The notes beneath the pieces were generated by a model. That model ran no database searches, was not told the origin of the DNA, and was given only the letters and a program-made list of their open reading frames with translations. Of a DNA stretch of 45,483 nucleotides, positions 19,020 through 26,457 are shown piece after piece. The translations under genes and the position numbers were made by a program. The stretch is taken from assembly GCA_963205175.1 (NCBI GenBank), contig CAUJIW010000074.1, positions 1 through 45,483 on the forward strand. The letters run 5' to 3'. The stretch's first letter is position 1; each line of letters opens with the position of its first letter. Source of the stretch: Pseudomonadota bacterium (GTDB lineage: Bacteria; Pseudomonadota; Alphaproteobacteria; Sphingomonadales; Sphingomonadaceae).

Positions 19020-19837
19020 TGCGTCTGTTCATATCAGCCGACATTGAGGGCGTGGCGGGGATTACGGCCCGGGAGCAGGCCGGGCCACAGGGGTTCGAAT
19101 ATGCCGCTGCCCGGCAACTTATGACCAACGAGGTGCTCGCGGTCGTGCGCGGTGCGCGGGCGGCTGGCGTACGTGAATGCGTCGTCTGCGACGCCCACGG
19201 CAACGGCCTGTCGATTCTCGCCGATCAGATGCCCGAGGATGTGCTGCTGGTGCGCTCGTGGCCCCGCCCGCTGCTGATGATGCAGGGCATCGAGCAGGGT
19301 GACTATGTCGGTGCCGTGCTGCTGGGTTATCACGCCGGTGCCGGCTGTATCGCCGGGACGATGGCCCACACCCTCTCCAGCCGTGGCATTCTGGGGCTGC
19401 GGCTGAACGGACAGGAAGCCGATGAGGCCTATGTCAGCGCCGCCACGGCGGCGGCGTTCGGCGTGCCACTGCTGATGATGTCGGGGGACGATGCCTTCAT
19501 CGCGGCCAGCGCGCCGGTACTGCGTCCGCTGGAGACGGTTGTCACCAAGCGGACATGCGGCATGTTCTCGGCGATGTCGCCGGCGCCGCAGGTCGTGTGC
19601 GAGGCGCTGGAGGCGGCTGCGGCACGCGCCGTCACCCGGCAGGCGGATGCAAACCTACTGTCGCCGGGCGCGGACATCGCGGTCGAGTTGACGCTGGTGA
19701 GTCGACTGGCGGCGGAGCTGCTCGATTTCCTGCCTCTGTTCGAGCGTGTCGGCGCAAACGGCGTACGCTTCCGGGTCGCCGACATGCCGGCGCTCAACAG
19801 GATACTGTCCTTCTTGATGTTCTACAACGCCGTCTGA
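19019..19837 (+). CDS. dppA: M55 family D-aminopeptidase (DppA-like)
   Basis: The 272-residue zinc aminopeptidase releases N-terminal D-amino acids. The metal ligands known from Bacillus DppA fall at nearly the same numbers: Asp8 and Glu10 (SADIEGVAG), His60 (CDAHGNG), His105 (LGYHAG) and Glu133 (NGQEADEAY), with His117 near the proposed catalytic histidine. No signal peptide, so it is cytoplasmic and acts on imported peptides. The start overlaps the MFS stop codon, tying peptide import to hydrolysis. Bacillus dppA belongs to a dipeptide transport operon, which fits this pairing. Together with the M81 and P1 peptidases nearby it points to a peptide with D-residues. Confidence 0.92.
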   Translation: MRLFISADIEGVAGITAREQAGPQGFEYAAARQLMTNEVLAVVRGARAAGVRECVVCDAHGNGLSILADQMPEDVLLVRSWPRPLLMMQGIEQGDYVGAVLLGYHAGAGCIAGTMAHTLSSRGILGLRLNGQEADEAYVSAATAAAFGVPLLMMSGDDAFIAASAPVLRPLETVVTKRTCGMFSAMSPAPQVVCEALEAAAARAVTRQADANLLSPGADIAVELTLVSRLAAELLDFLPLFERVGANGVRFRVADMPALNRILSFLMFYNAV

Positions 19838-19866
19838 CCCGAACCGGTGCCGTGCAGCCCGGGAAT

Positions 19867-20349
19867 TCAGGGGCGGTGGACGGGCGAGGTCCCGGGGCTC
19901 TTGATCGCCCGGACGACAATGTTGGAGGTCAAACTCCGGACGCTCGGCAACTTGAGCAGTGTATCCATGGTCAGATCCGCCAGCGCCGCGATGTCGGGCA
20001 GCTGCACTCTCATCATGATGTCGTGACTGCCGGTGATGGCGACACACTCAACGATCCTGTCGTCCCTCGCCACACGGTCGAAGAACATCCGGGCGTCGGT
20101 TTCAACTCTCTGATCGAGATTGACCATGATGTAGGCGGTGATGCGCGCGCCGAGCATCGCGCCGTCAATGATAGCCGCGTATCCCGCGATGACGCCAGCG
20201 TCCTCTAGCGCCCTGGTGCGGCGCAGGCAGGTCGACGGCGACAGCCCGACCCGTTGGGCAAGCTCGGCGTTGCTCAGGCGGCCGTTGCGTTGCAGTTCGC
20301 GCAGGATGCGAAAATCGCTGGCGTCGAGGGAGGCGGCAGTATCGATCAT
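19867..20349 (-). CDS. Lrp/AsnC family transcriptional regulator
   Basis: The 160-residue regulator has an N-terminal winged helix-turn-helix (LSNAELAQRVGLSPSTCLRRTRAL) and a C-terminal RAM ligand-binding domain (GSHDIMMRVQLPD region). The start at 20349 is preferred over one 12 codons upstream, which would add a non-family tail. Such proteins sense amino acids, and some members activate D- or unusual amino-acid catabolism. It is convergent to dppA (29-base gap) and divergent from the P450 gene; an inverted repeat overlaps its start codon and could be its own operator. Confidence 0.92.
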   Translation of the reverse strand: MIDTAASLDASDFRILRELQRNGRLSNAELAQRVGLSPSTCLRRTRALEDAGVIAGYAAIIDGAMLGARITAYIMVNLDQRVETDARMFFDRVARDDRIVECVAITGSHDIMMRVQLPDIAALADLTMDTLLKLPSVRSLTSNIVVRAIKSPGTSPVHRP

Positions 20350-20374
20350 ATTATGAATTACTACGGCATGATAT
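20348..20374. promoter_or_regulatory. Inverted repeat at the lrp-like gene start
   Basis: ATATTATG at 20348-20355 and CATGATAT at 20367-20374 pair at seven of eight positions, separated by 11 bases, in the Lrp/P450 divergent gap. Lrp-family operators are loose AT-rich dyads, so autoregulation through this site is plausible but unproven. No copy of the 16-bp palindrome is present in this gap. Confidence 0.3.
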
Positions 20375-20476
20375 TGCACAATCAACCGGATTCATGACCA
20401 GAATGGCAGGAAATTCCGCGCCGAGCGAAGTAATGTCTTCCCTTCAGTCAGGCGGGTGCGCCGGGGGAGGGAGATT

Positions 20477-21685
20477 ATGGCGGTGATGGTGGAGATGCAC
20501 GACGATCCGGTGATCCGCGCGCTGGAGGCCGATCCCGAGGCTTTTCATGCGCGGCTGCGGCAAGAGGCGCCGGTGTTTCGCCTGGAGGCCTGGGGCTTGT
20601 GGCTGGTGACGCGCTACGAGGACGTCCAGGCCATCCTGCGCGACACCGACAATTTTACCACCGGCACGCCGGCGTCGCTGCTCTACGACACCTTCGGCGC
20701 GCACATGCTGACTACCGATGGCGTGGCCCAGGAGCGATTGAAAAGCCGGTTCCGTGGCGCCTTCGCACCGGCGGCCATCCGCGCGGCGATGCAGGAGACG
20801 GTGCGCCGGCTGTCGGAGGTACTGCTCGATGGCCTCACGGGGCCGGGGGTGGCGGGGCAGGGGGCGGCGGAGTGGCGCCGGCAGTTCGCCAGCCGGCTGC
20901 CGGTGCAATCCATCCTGAGTCTGTTCGGCTTGCCTTTGGAAGAGGAGCCTCGGCTGCGGCGTTGGTACGATGGTTTCGAGCGTGCGCTGGCCAATTTCGC
21001 GTGGCGGGAGGACGTCCGGCGACAGGCCCGCGAGGATGTGGCCGAATTCCATGCGCTCATCCAGCGGCACATTGATCGGGTGCGCGGGTTGCCGGACGGG
21101 AGCCTGTTCAGCCAGGCCGTGCATGATAATGCCGAGGATCGGTTGAGCGACGCCGAGATCCGGCAGAACGCCGCCATTATCTTTTTCGGCGGCATATCGA
21201 CGGTAGAGGCGATCATTCTCAACTGTCTTTATGTTCTGGTGGGCCAGCCCCGGGTCCATGCCGCTGTGCGGGCGGACAGGTCGCGTCTGCCGGATCTGCT
21301 GGAAGAAACCTTGCGCTGGCTGTCGCCGGTGCAGTCGGCGACGCGCCATGTGGCGCGCGACGTGCGGGTCGCCGGGGTCACGCTCAAGGCCGGCGATACC
21401 GTCAACTGCATGCTGGGTGCGGCCAACCGGGATCCGGCGGTGTTCAGCGAGCCGGACACGTTCGATCTGGAACGCTCGAACGCCCGACGTCATCTTGCGT
21501 TCGCATCCGGCCCGCATTTCTGCCTGGGCTCCCATTTCGCGCGCCTGCAGGCCTTGACGGCGCTGGAGCAGATTCTCGATCGCTGTCCGGACCTGCGGCC
21601 GGTGGCCGGGCAGCCTCTTGTGATCTCGGGCGTCGAGTTCCGCCAGCCGCCGGCATTGCATCTGGCCTGGGGGGCGTCGTCGTGA
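20477..21685 (+). CDS. Cytochrome P450
   Basis: The 402-residue soluble bacterial P450 has the heme-binding loop FASGPHFCLG with Cys349 as the heme ligand, the ExxR pair Glu277/Arg280, and an I-helix segment FFGGISTVEA ending in Thr242 in the oxygen-activation position. The ATG at 20477 follows a very strong GGGGGAGGGAG. It would hydroxylate a small hydrophobic substrate using ferredoxin partners not encoded in this window. It lies upstream of the P1 peptidase gene, 174 bases away on the same strand, with a palindrome copy in between, so the two are probably regulated separately. Confidence 0.93.
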   Translation: MAVMVEMHDDPVIRALEADPEAFHARLRQEAPVFRLEAWGLWLVTRYEDVQAILRDTDNFTTGTPASLLYDTFGAHMLTTDGVAQERLKSRFRGAFAPAAIRAAMQETVRRLSEVLLDGLTGPGVAGQGAAEWRRQFASRLPVQSILSLFGLPLEEEPRLRRWYDGFERALANFAWREDVRRQAREDVAEFHALIQRHIDRVRGLPDGSLFSQAVHDNAEDRLSDAEIRQNAAIIFFGGISTVEAIILNCLYVLVGQPRVHAAVRADRSRLPDLLEETLRWLSPVQSATRHVARDVRVAGVTLKAGDTVNCMLGAANRDPAVFSEPDTFDLERSNARRHLAFASGPHFCLGSHFARLQALTALEQILDRCPDLRPVAGQPLVISGVEFRQPPALHLAWGASS

Positions 21686-21734
21686 CTCCACGCCCGAGGG
21701 CGACACCCCAGAAAATCGTTGCCAAAAATTGATG

Positions 21735-21748
21735 TTGAATTCAAATTC
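21735..21748 (+). promoter_or_regulatory. Candidate operator, upstream of the P1 peptidase gene
   Basis: TTGAATTCAAATTC, extended to 16 bases, matches 13 positions of the palindrome at 15445-15460; its first ten bases are themselves a perfect palindrome. It lies 111 bases before the peptidase start, and TTGAAT again could serve as a -35 element. Confidence 0.45.
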
Positions 21749-21859
21749 TGTTTCAGAGTCGCTCCGTTGCCTGGCCCATTCTCGGGACAGGGGGGCGATT
21801 GCATGATTGCCGCTGGCGGCGCTGTTGCCATCGGCCGGGCGGGGAAAGGTCGGGAGAAT

Positions 21860-23065
21860 ATGGTGAAGAGTCAGCGAAATTGTTTCTGGCCGCTGGTGCT
21901 GGCTGTTGCGGTCACGTTTGCCTGGGTTGGCCTCGCCGAGGCCGGGCCGCGCGCCCGTGATCTCGGCGTGCCGTTCGAGGGTACGCCGGGCGCGCTCAAC
22001 GCGATCACCGATGTCGCCGGAGTCGAGGTCGGGCATGCGACGGTGATTTCCGGAGATGGACCGCTTGTCATCGGCAAGGGGCCGGTACGCACCGGGGTGA
22101 CGATCATCCACCCGCTTGGCAAGAGCGCGCTGGAGGGCGTGGCCGCCGGGCGCGCCGTCATCAACGGCACCGGCGAATGGACCGGCATGCATCTGGTGGA
22201 TGAAGTGGGCCAGTTCTTCGGCCCCATCGCCCTGACCGGCTCGGGCAATGTCGGGCTTGTCCATCAGGGCCTGATGGACTGGGCCGTTGGCAGGATCCCT
22301 GAGGACGCTCTGGTGACGCGGGTGTTGCCTGTTGTCGCGGAAACCCTGGACAGCCGGCTCAACGACGTGTTCGGCCATGGCCTGACGCGCGACCATGTCT
22401 TCGCGGCGCTCGACGGCGCGATGGGCGGGCCGGTGGCCGAAGGCAATGTCGGTGGCGGCACCGGCATGATCGCCTATACCTTCAAGGGTGGCATCGGCAC
22501 GGCATCGCGCGTCATCACACTGGGCGACAAGAAATACACCATCGGCGTGCTGCTGCAGGCCAATCATGGTGACCGGGCCGACCTGCGCATGGCCGGCGTG
22601 CCCGTGGGGCGCGCCATCGAGGGCGCCTGGCCGGAGGTCAATGGCGTGCCGGTGCTCGGCCCCAACGCCGGCAAGCGTGACGACAAGAATTCGCTGCTGA
22701 TCGTCATTGCCACCGATGCGCCGCTGATGCCACACCAGTTGGAGCGTCTGGCCCGCCGCGCGGTGCTGGGTGTGGGGCGGGCCGGGAGCACCGCCAGCGC
22801 CTTGTCGGGCGAGTTCGCGCTGGCGTTCTCGACGACGCATGTCATGCCGCTGGACGGGCCGCCACGAATCAAGCAACCGATCAGCGACACCGACAGCACG
22901 ACGATGAACGCGCTGTTCGCGGGTGTGGTTCAGGCGACCGAAGAGGCGCTGGCCAATCAGCTGGTAGCCTCGACGACCATGACCGGTGCCAATGGCGTCA
23001 AGGTCTATGGCCTGCCGCATGACCAGCTCAAGCGCATCATGAAAGCGCATTTCGGCCGCCGTTGA
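21860..23065 (+). CDS. P1 family aminopeptidase (DmpA/BapA-like, self-processing)
   Basis: The 401-residue precursor is of the DmpA/BapA family of N-terminal-nucleophile aminopeptidases. A signal peptide (residues 1-28, ending AEA) implies periplasmic action. Family landmarks are the TPGALNAITDVAGVEVGHATV opening, the GNVGGGTGM segment (about 195-203) and the self-cleavage site Asn277-Ser278 before LLIVIATDAPL, where Ser278 would become the nucleophile of the small subunit. Relatives remove N-terminal L-residues, hydrolyse D-amino-acid esters and amides (DmpA), or cut beta-peptides (BapA), abilities unusual among peptidases. The 21860 start, with GGGAG close upstream, gives a cleaner signal than the ATG at 21803. 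Its own palindrome site suggests membership of the peptide regulon. Confidence 0.9.
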   Translation: MVKSQRNCFWPLVLAVAVTFAWVGLAEAGPRARDLGVPFEGTPGALNAITDVAGVEVGHATVISGDGPLVIGKGPVRTGVTIIHPLGKSALEGVAAGRAVINGTGEWTGMHLVDEVGQFFGPIALTGSGNVGLVHQGLMDWAVGRIPEDALVTRVLPVVAETLDSRLNDVFGHGLTRDHVFAALDGAMGGPVAEGNVGGGTGMIAYTFKGGIGTASRVITLGDKKYTIGVLLQANHGDRADLRMAGVPVGRAIEGAWPEVNGVPVLGPNAGKRDDKNSLLIVIATDAPLMPHQLERLARRAVLGVGRAGSTASALSGEFALAFSTTHVMPLDGPPRIKQPISDTDSTTMNALFAGVVQATEEALANQLVASTTMTGANGVKVYGLPHDQLKRIMKAHFGRR

Positions 23066-23072
23066 TGCCGGG

Positions 23073-23243
23073 CTGCGCCGACGGCCGACTGCGAGGGGGC
23101 GCAACTTCGCCGGCGTCGACCCCGTCAAGCTGGTCGTGCTGGCGGTCGGCCAGCCGTTGATGATCAAGCGGTCGATCCTCGATGCCGGGAGCCAGCGCCT
23201 CGCTGGCTTCAGGGCCGAGGTCTATGCCGCGGCGCTGGGATGA
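23073..23243 (+). pseudogene. Decayed C-terminal fragment of an ArsC/YffB-type reductase
   Basis: The plus-strand frame ending at the TGA at 23241-23243 translates to a short peptide with an RRRPTARGRNF-like start and the segments PLMIKRSILDAG and LAGFRAEVYAAALG. These resemble the RG-T region, the 'P-x-LIKRP-x-L' segment and the GF-x-x-x-Y tail of the ArsC/YffB/Spx family. There is no start codon, no thioredoxin-like N-terminal half with its catalytic cysteine, and the middle seems shortened, so it is a relic. The remaining bases to 23333 show nothing further. Confidence 0.4.
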
Positions 23244-23333
23244 TCGCCGCACGGGCAGGTTTCCGGGTCGCCGACGCGTTCCTGAACGATTCGTCGCCCA
23301 ACACTTCGTCGCATTGTCGCGGAGGGTCTGCGT

Positions 23334-23555
23334 TCAGGTCTGCGTACGTTTGATGATAGCATCCACCAGTCCGGCCGGCGCCTTGGCGCTGTCGGGACGG
23401 ATGACGGCATCGAGCGCCGAGGCCTGCGCGAAGGCATCCTTCGCGTCGTCGGAGGTCTGCAGCAATGCCAACGCCGCCGTACGCACAGCGTCCGGCCAGC
23501 GGTCGGATTGTGCGCCGTAGGTGTCGAGAAGCTCTCTAAATTCCGCCAATGTCAT
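23334..23555 (-). CDS. Small partner protein of the ECF sigma factor (possible short anti-sigma)
   Basis: The 73-residue soluble, alpha-helical, acidic protein is encoded immediately after the ECF sigma gene and overlaps its 3' end by 20 bases. It has a TLAEFRELLDTYGA opening, a WPDAVR segment, and no membrane helix, cysteine or zinc-binding motif. Position and coupling match an anti-sigma factor; the length matches only the cytoplasmic sigma-binding portion of one. I do not recognise a named family. A GTG two codons upstream (23561) is an alternative start. Confidence 0.7.
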   Translation of the reverse strand: MTLAEFRELLDTYGAQSDRWPDAVRTAALALLQTSDDAKDAFAQASALDAVIRPDSAKAPAGLVDAIIKRTQT

Positions 23556-24168
23556 GGACACAGATCTTCTTCTGCTTGCTGATTCTTTCCCTAAGCGTTT
23601 GCCGCCCCCGTTTTAGGAGCGACCGAACAGCCTGCTCCGTGCTGTTCATCGTAAGGGCAATCCGGTGAATCTTCAACTCGTCGAAATAGAAAAGCAGCAG
23701 GGCCTGGCGCTGCGATTCCGGCAGGTCGTTGATCAGGGCTTTGAGATTATCTGACAGCTCGGCCTCGCCGAACTGCACTTGTTCCACTTCCACATGCACG
23801 CCGACGTTGTCACTGTTGTCGATCATTGCCTCGATGATCTCGGCCGGCGTCGGCGGTTCCTTGCGCTTGCGGCGGAAGTCGATGGCCTTGTTGATCGTCA
23901 CCCGGTGCAGCCAGGTGGTGAAGCGAGCTTCCCCCTGCTGCCACTTGCCCGGCTGCTTCCACACCGAGATGAACACCTCCTGCACCACGTCTTCCGCTTC
24001 CTGCGCGTCGGCGAGGATGTTCATCGATACATGCCAGAGCTTGTTGACGTAGCGTTCGGTCAACACCCGGAACGCGGCCTGGTCGCCCTGGCTGCTCAGC
24101 GAATAAAGCGTCTCGTCCGACAAGCTGTCCAACCGCGTTTTGCTGTGAGGAAAATTCTGCCCGTTCAT
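23536..24168 (-). CDS. ECF-type RNA polymerase sigma factor
   Basis: The 210-residue sigma-70 family protein of group 4 has region 2 (DQAAFRVLTERYVNKLWHVSMNIL, then DAQEAEDVVQEVFISVWKQP) and region 4 (LPESQRQALLLFYFDELK and the helix-turn-helix near the C terminus), joined by an acidic linker of about 45 residues. The ATG at 24168 is preferred; a TTG at 24213 would add 15 residues. It lies 64 bases after fliS on the same strand, so it may be read through from the flagellar genes. It would direct polymerase to stress or surface-signal promoters; whether it controls flagella is not shown. Confidence 0.88.
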   Translation of the reverse strand: MNGQNFPHSKTRLDSLSDETLYSLSSQGDQAAFRVLTERYVNKLWHVSMNILADAQEAEDVVQEVFISVWKQPGKWQQGEARFTTWLHRVTINKAIDFRRKRKEPPTPAEIIEAMIDNSDNVGVHVEVEQVQFGEAELSDNLKALINDLPESQRQALLLFYFDELKIHRIALTMNSTEQAVRSLLKRGRQTLRERISKQKKICVHDIGGI

Positions 24169-24232
24169 CGCACTGACTGCTGCCTGTTGTTCTGATGCAA
24201 AGATCACAGGCAATCAGCGTGCCATGATTTGT

Positions 24233-24676
24233 TCATGTGCGACGAACAGTTGGCCGCACCGCGCCACCATCTCCAGTTGCGATGAGCCGTTCAATAAATG
24301 GACGCAACATGTCGAGCATGCTCTGAAATTGACCGGCCGGATCAGGATGGCGGAGGATTTTCATGCTCCTTGTCAACAGGAAGTCATAGAATCGGGCCAA
24401 CACCCGCCCATCCGGGCCCGCTAGCTCGAACTTCAGATTCCCCTTTAACGCGAGGACGATGCGCATCACGCGCTGGGCATATAGGCACATTTTGTCCAGT
24501 GCCCCTTTTTCATAGGCAAACTTTGCCGCCACCAGCGCGTCATAGAGCCCGCGATGCAGCGCGAGCAGGATCTCGCGGCCACCGACCGTGGCATGCTGGG
24601 CCATGGCATAGGCGTTCGCGGCGCGCACGCCGAGTGCCGCCATCGAGCCGCGAAATTCAGTCTGATCAGTCATCAT
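24233..24676 (-). CDS. fliS: Flagellar export chaperone FliS
   Basis: The roughly 147-residue helical-bundle protein has the FliS core: an AYAMAQHATVGGREILLALHRGLYDAL segment near the N terminus, where flagellin binds, and a conserved middle helix with AQRVMRIVLALKG. FliS holds flagellin monomers unpolymerised in the cytoplasm and delivers them to the export gate. The start at 24676 is backed by GGAGG nine bases upstream, which lies in the 3' end of fliD; the two genes overlap by 11 bases and are translationally linked. The C-terminal 20 residues are basic and proline-rich, slightly longer than usual. Confidence 0.9.
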   Translation of the reverse strand: MMTDQTEFRGSMAALGVRAANAYAMAQHATVGGREILLALHRGLYDALVAAKFAYEKGALDKMCLYAQRVMRIVLALKGNLKFELAGPDGRVLARFYDFLLTRSMKILRHPDPAGQFQSMLDMLRPFIERLIATGDGGAVRPTVRRT

Positions 24677-26360
24677 CGTCACTGCCTCCTCCGAGAATGG
24701 CGTCGATCTGCTGTTGCAGCAGCTTCGCCGCCTGCACTTCGATTTCCATGGTCGCGTACTTGTCGACCAGCTTGGTCCGATAGTCCTCCGCCCGCTCGCG
24801 GATGCGGTCGGCGCGATCGCTGAGATCCGCGTTGCGGTCGGTGATGTTGTCGATATGCTGCTGGATCAGGCCGCTGCTGGTATCGGCATATTCATTGAGC
24901 AGATTGACCAGTTTATTGGCAAAACCCTGAGTGATCGACACATCGATCGAGGTGCTGCTGTCGGTCACCAGCGCGAAGGTCAGGCCTTCGTAGATCGTCC
25001 CCTCGACACCGACGAGACGATTGCCTGACACGGTGAAGCAGCCGGACTCGCCGTTGACCAGCACATCCGTAATCGCGCCGTCGCCATCCACCGTGACATT
25101 CAGCGTGAACGACAGCGACGCCTGCATGTTGTCGTTGTTCATCAACACCAGGTTGCTGTCGGAGGCCTCGAACGTCGTCTCGAAGAACGACTGAACCGCC
25201 GACAGATTTGAAAGAATTGCCGAATCCAGCGTCGTTTCATCGTCCAGCGACAGGGTGTTGTCGTCGTTGAAGACAATACCGAGATCCGCCAGACCGCCGA
25301 TGTCACCGCTGCCCGTCGCGTTGAGGATCGAATACAGCGTGGCGTTGAGATTGCGCAGCAACGCGTCGGCGAACAGCACCGCATCATCGGCGGCGCCATC
25401 TTCGTCCACCGCCTGCTGGGTGGTGATGAAGGTGCGCAGCTCGTTGTAGGCCTCGATGAAATCGGTGATGGTGGTCTTCACAGCCGAGCTGTCGACGCCG
25501 ATTTCCAGCGTGATCGTCGTCCCGCTACTGGCGGCCAGCAACGATATGCTGATGCCGGGGATGATGTCGTCGAGTTCATTGTCCGACTGGGTGATCTCGA
25601 CGCCATCGACCTTGACGATCGCCGATTGCGCCGCCTGGGACACGGTGGCGAAATCGCCGGCGCTATCGGTGATACCGATCGTCTGCATGATATCATCGCC
25701 ACTGGCCACCCCGACCTCGATGTCGACCGCCGTGTCCTGGGCCGCCAGCACCAGCTGATACTGGTCGGTCGAGACCTTGATCAGAATGGCGCCGACGCCG
25801 GTGTTGGCGGACTCATCGTTGATGGCATCGGCGATATCGGACAGCGTCATATCGCTGGTGACGGCGATCTCGACGCTGTCGCCGCCGGACAATCCGATCG
25901 TGAAGCTGCCGGTCTGGGCCAGCGCTGTGGTGCCTGACTGGACGGAAGAGGCGACTTTCATCGCTTTGGCGATCTGCACCACCTCGACGTCGTAGGAGGC
26001 AATGATCGCGTCATTGTCGACACTGACGGCAAGATATCCGGTGCCATCGCTGCCGTCGGAGGCCGACATATAGCCCTCCTTGGCGTCGAAGGCGTTGTCG
26101 TTGCCCAGCGCGCTATAGTCCGGCGTCGCCAGGGCCTCGACCGCATCGGCGATGGCCTGAGCCATGGTCTGCACGCTCTCGTAAGCCGTGATCACCGCTT
26201 CATTCTCGGCGATCCGGACATCGATACTGTCGGCGCGCGCCGTCTTTTGGGAAACCGCGGCCTCGATCAGCGATCCCGTGTCGAGGCCGGAGGAAATGGA
26301 CGAGATGTAGATGGACGAACTCGACGTCACCACCGCCCCGGATACCGAAGATGTCGACAT
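24666..26360 (-). CDS. fliD: Flagellar filament cap protein FliD
   Basis: The 564-residue filament cap protein (hook-associated protein 2) sits at the filament tip and helps flagellin fold and insert. N- and C-terminal heptad regions frame a beta-rich middle: residues 1-100 start with a Ser-rich stretch and SSGLDTGSLIEAAV, typical for FliD; the C-terminal region has the QQHIDNITDRNADLSDRADRIRER helix and ends with KYATMEIEVQAAKLLQQQIDAIL. The ATG at 26360 is chosen over 26396 since the earlier frame gives unrelated residues. It follows fliC and a strong hairpin, and precedes fliS. Confidence 0.93.
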   Translation of the reverse strand: MSTSSVSGAVVTSSSSIYISSISSGLDTGSLIEAAVSQKTARADSIDVRIAENEAVITAYESVQTMAQAIADAVEALATPDYSALGNDNAFDAKEGYMSASDGSDGTGYLAVSVDNDAIIASYDVEVVQIAKAMKVASSVQSGTTALAQTGSFTIGLSGGDSVEIAVTSDMTLSDIADAINDESANTGVGAILIKVSTDQYQLVLAAQDTAVDIEVGVASGDDIMQTIGITDSAGDFATVSQAAQSAIVKVDGVEITQSDNELDDIIPGISISLLAASSGTTITLEIGVDSSAVKTTITDFIEAYNELRTFITTQQAVDEDGAADDAVLFADALLRNLNATLYSILNATGSGDIGGLADLGIVFNDDNTLSLDDETTLDSAILSNLSAVQSFFETTFEASDSNLVLMNNDNMQASLSFTLNVTVDGDGAITDVLVNGESGCFTVSGNRLVGVEGTIYEGLTFALVTDSSTSIDVSITQGFANKLVNLLNEYADTSSGLIQQHIDNITDRNADLSDRADRIRERAEDYRTKLVDKYATMEIEVQAAKLLQQQIDAILGGGSDDDD

Positions 26361-26381
26361 GACCTGTATCCCGTGGAAGGC

Positions 26382-26408
26382 GGGAGGAGGATGCAAGATC
26401 CTCCTCCC
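26382..26408 (-). terminator. Perfect 11-bp hairpin between fliC and fliD
   Basis: GGGAGGAGGAT at 26382-26392 pairs perfectly with ATCCTCCTCCC at 26398-26408 around a 5-base loop. On the minus strand it lies 49 bases beyond the fliC stop and 21 bases before the fliD start. There is no T-run. The stem also contains GGAGG-type sequence, so it could stabilise the fliC mRNA, cause partial termination, or trap a ribosome site for fliD. Confidence 0.6.
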
Positions 26409-26457
26409 CAGTCAGGCATGAAGGGCCGGCGAACGCCGCCCCTTCGGACAGACCCGC

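Noticed and set aside
20444..23167. Open frame of 907 codons on the minus strand across the P450 and P1 genes
   Set aside because: It covers two well-supported genes antisense and its translation has no family features.
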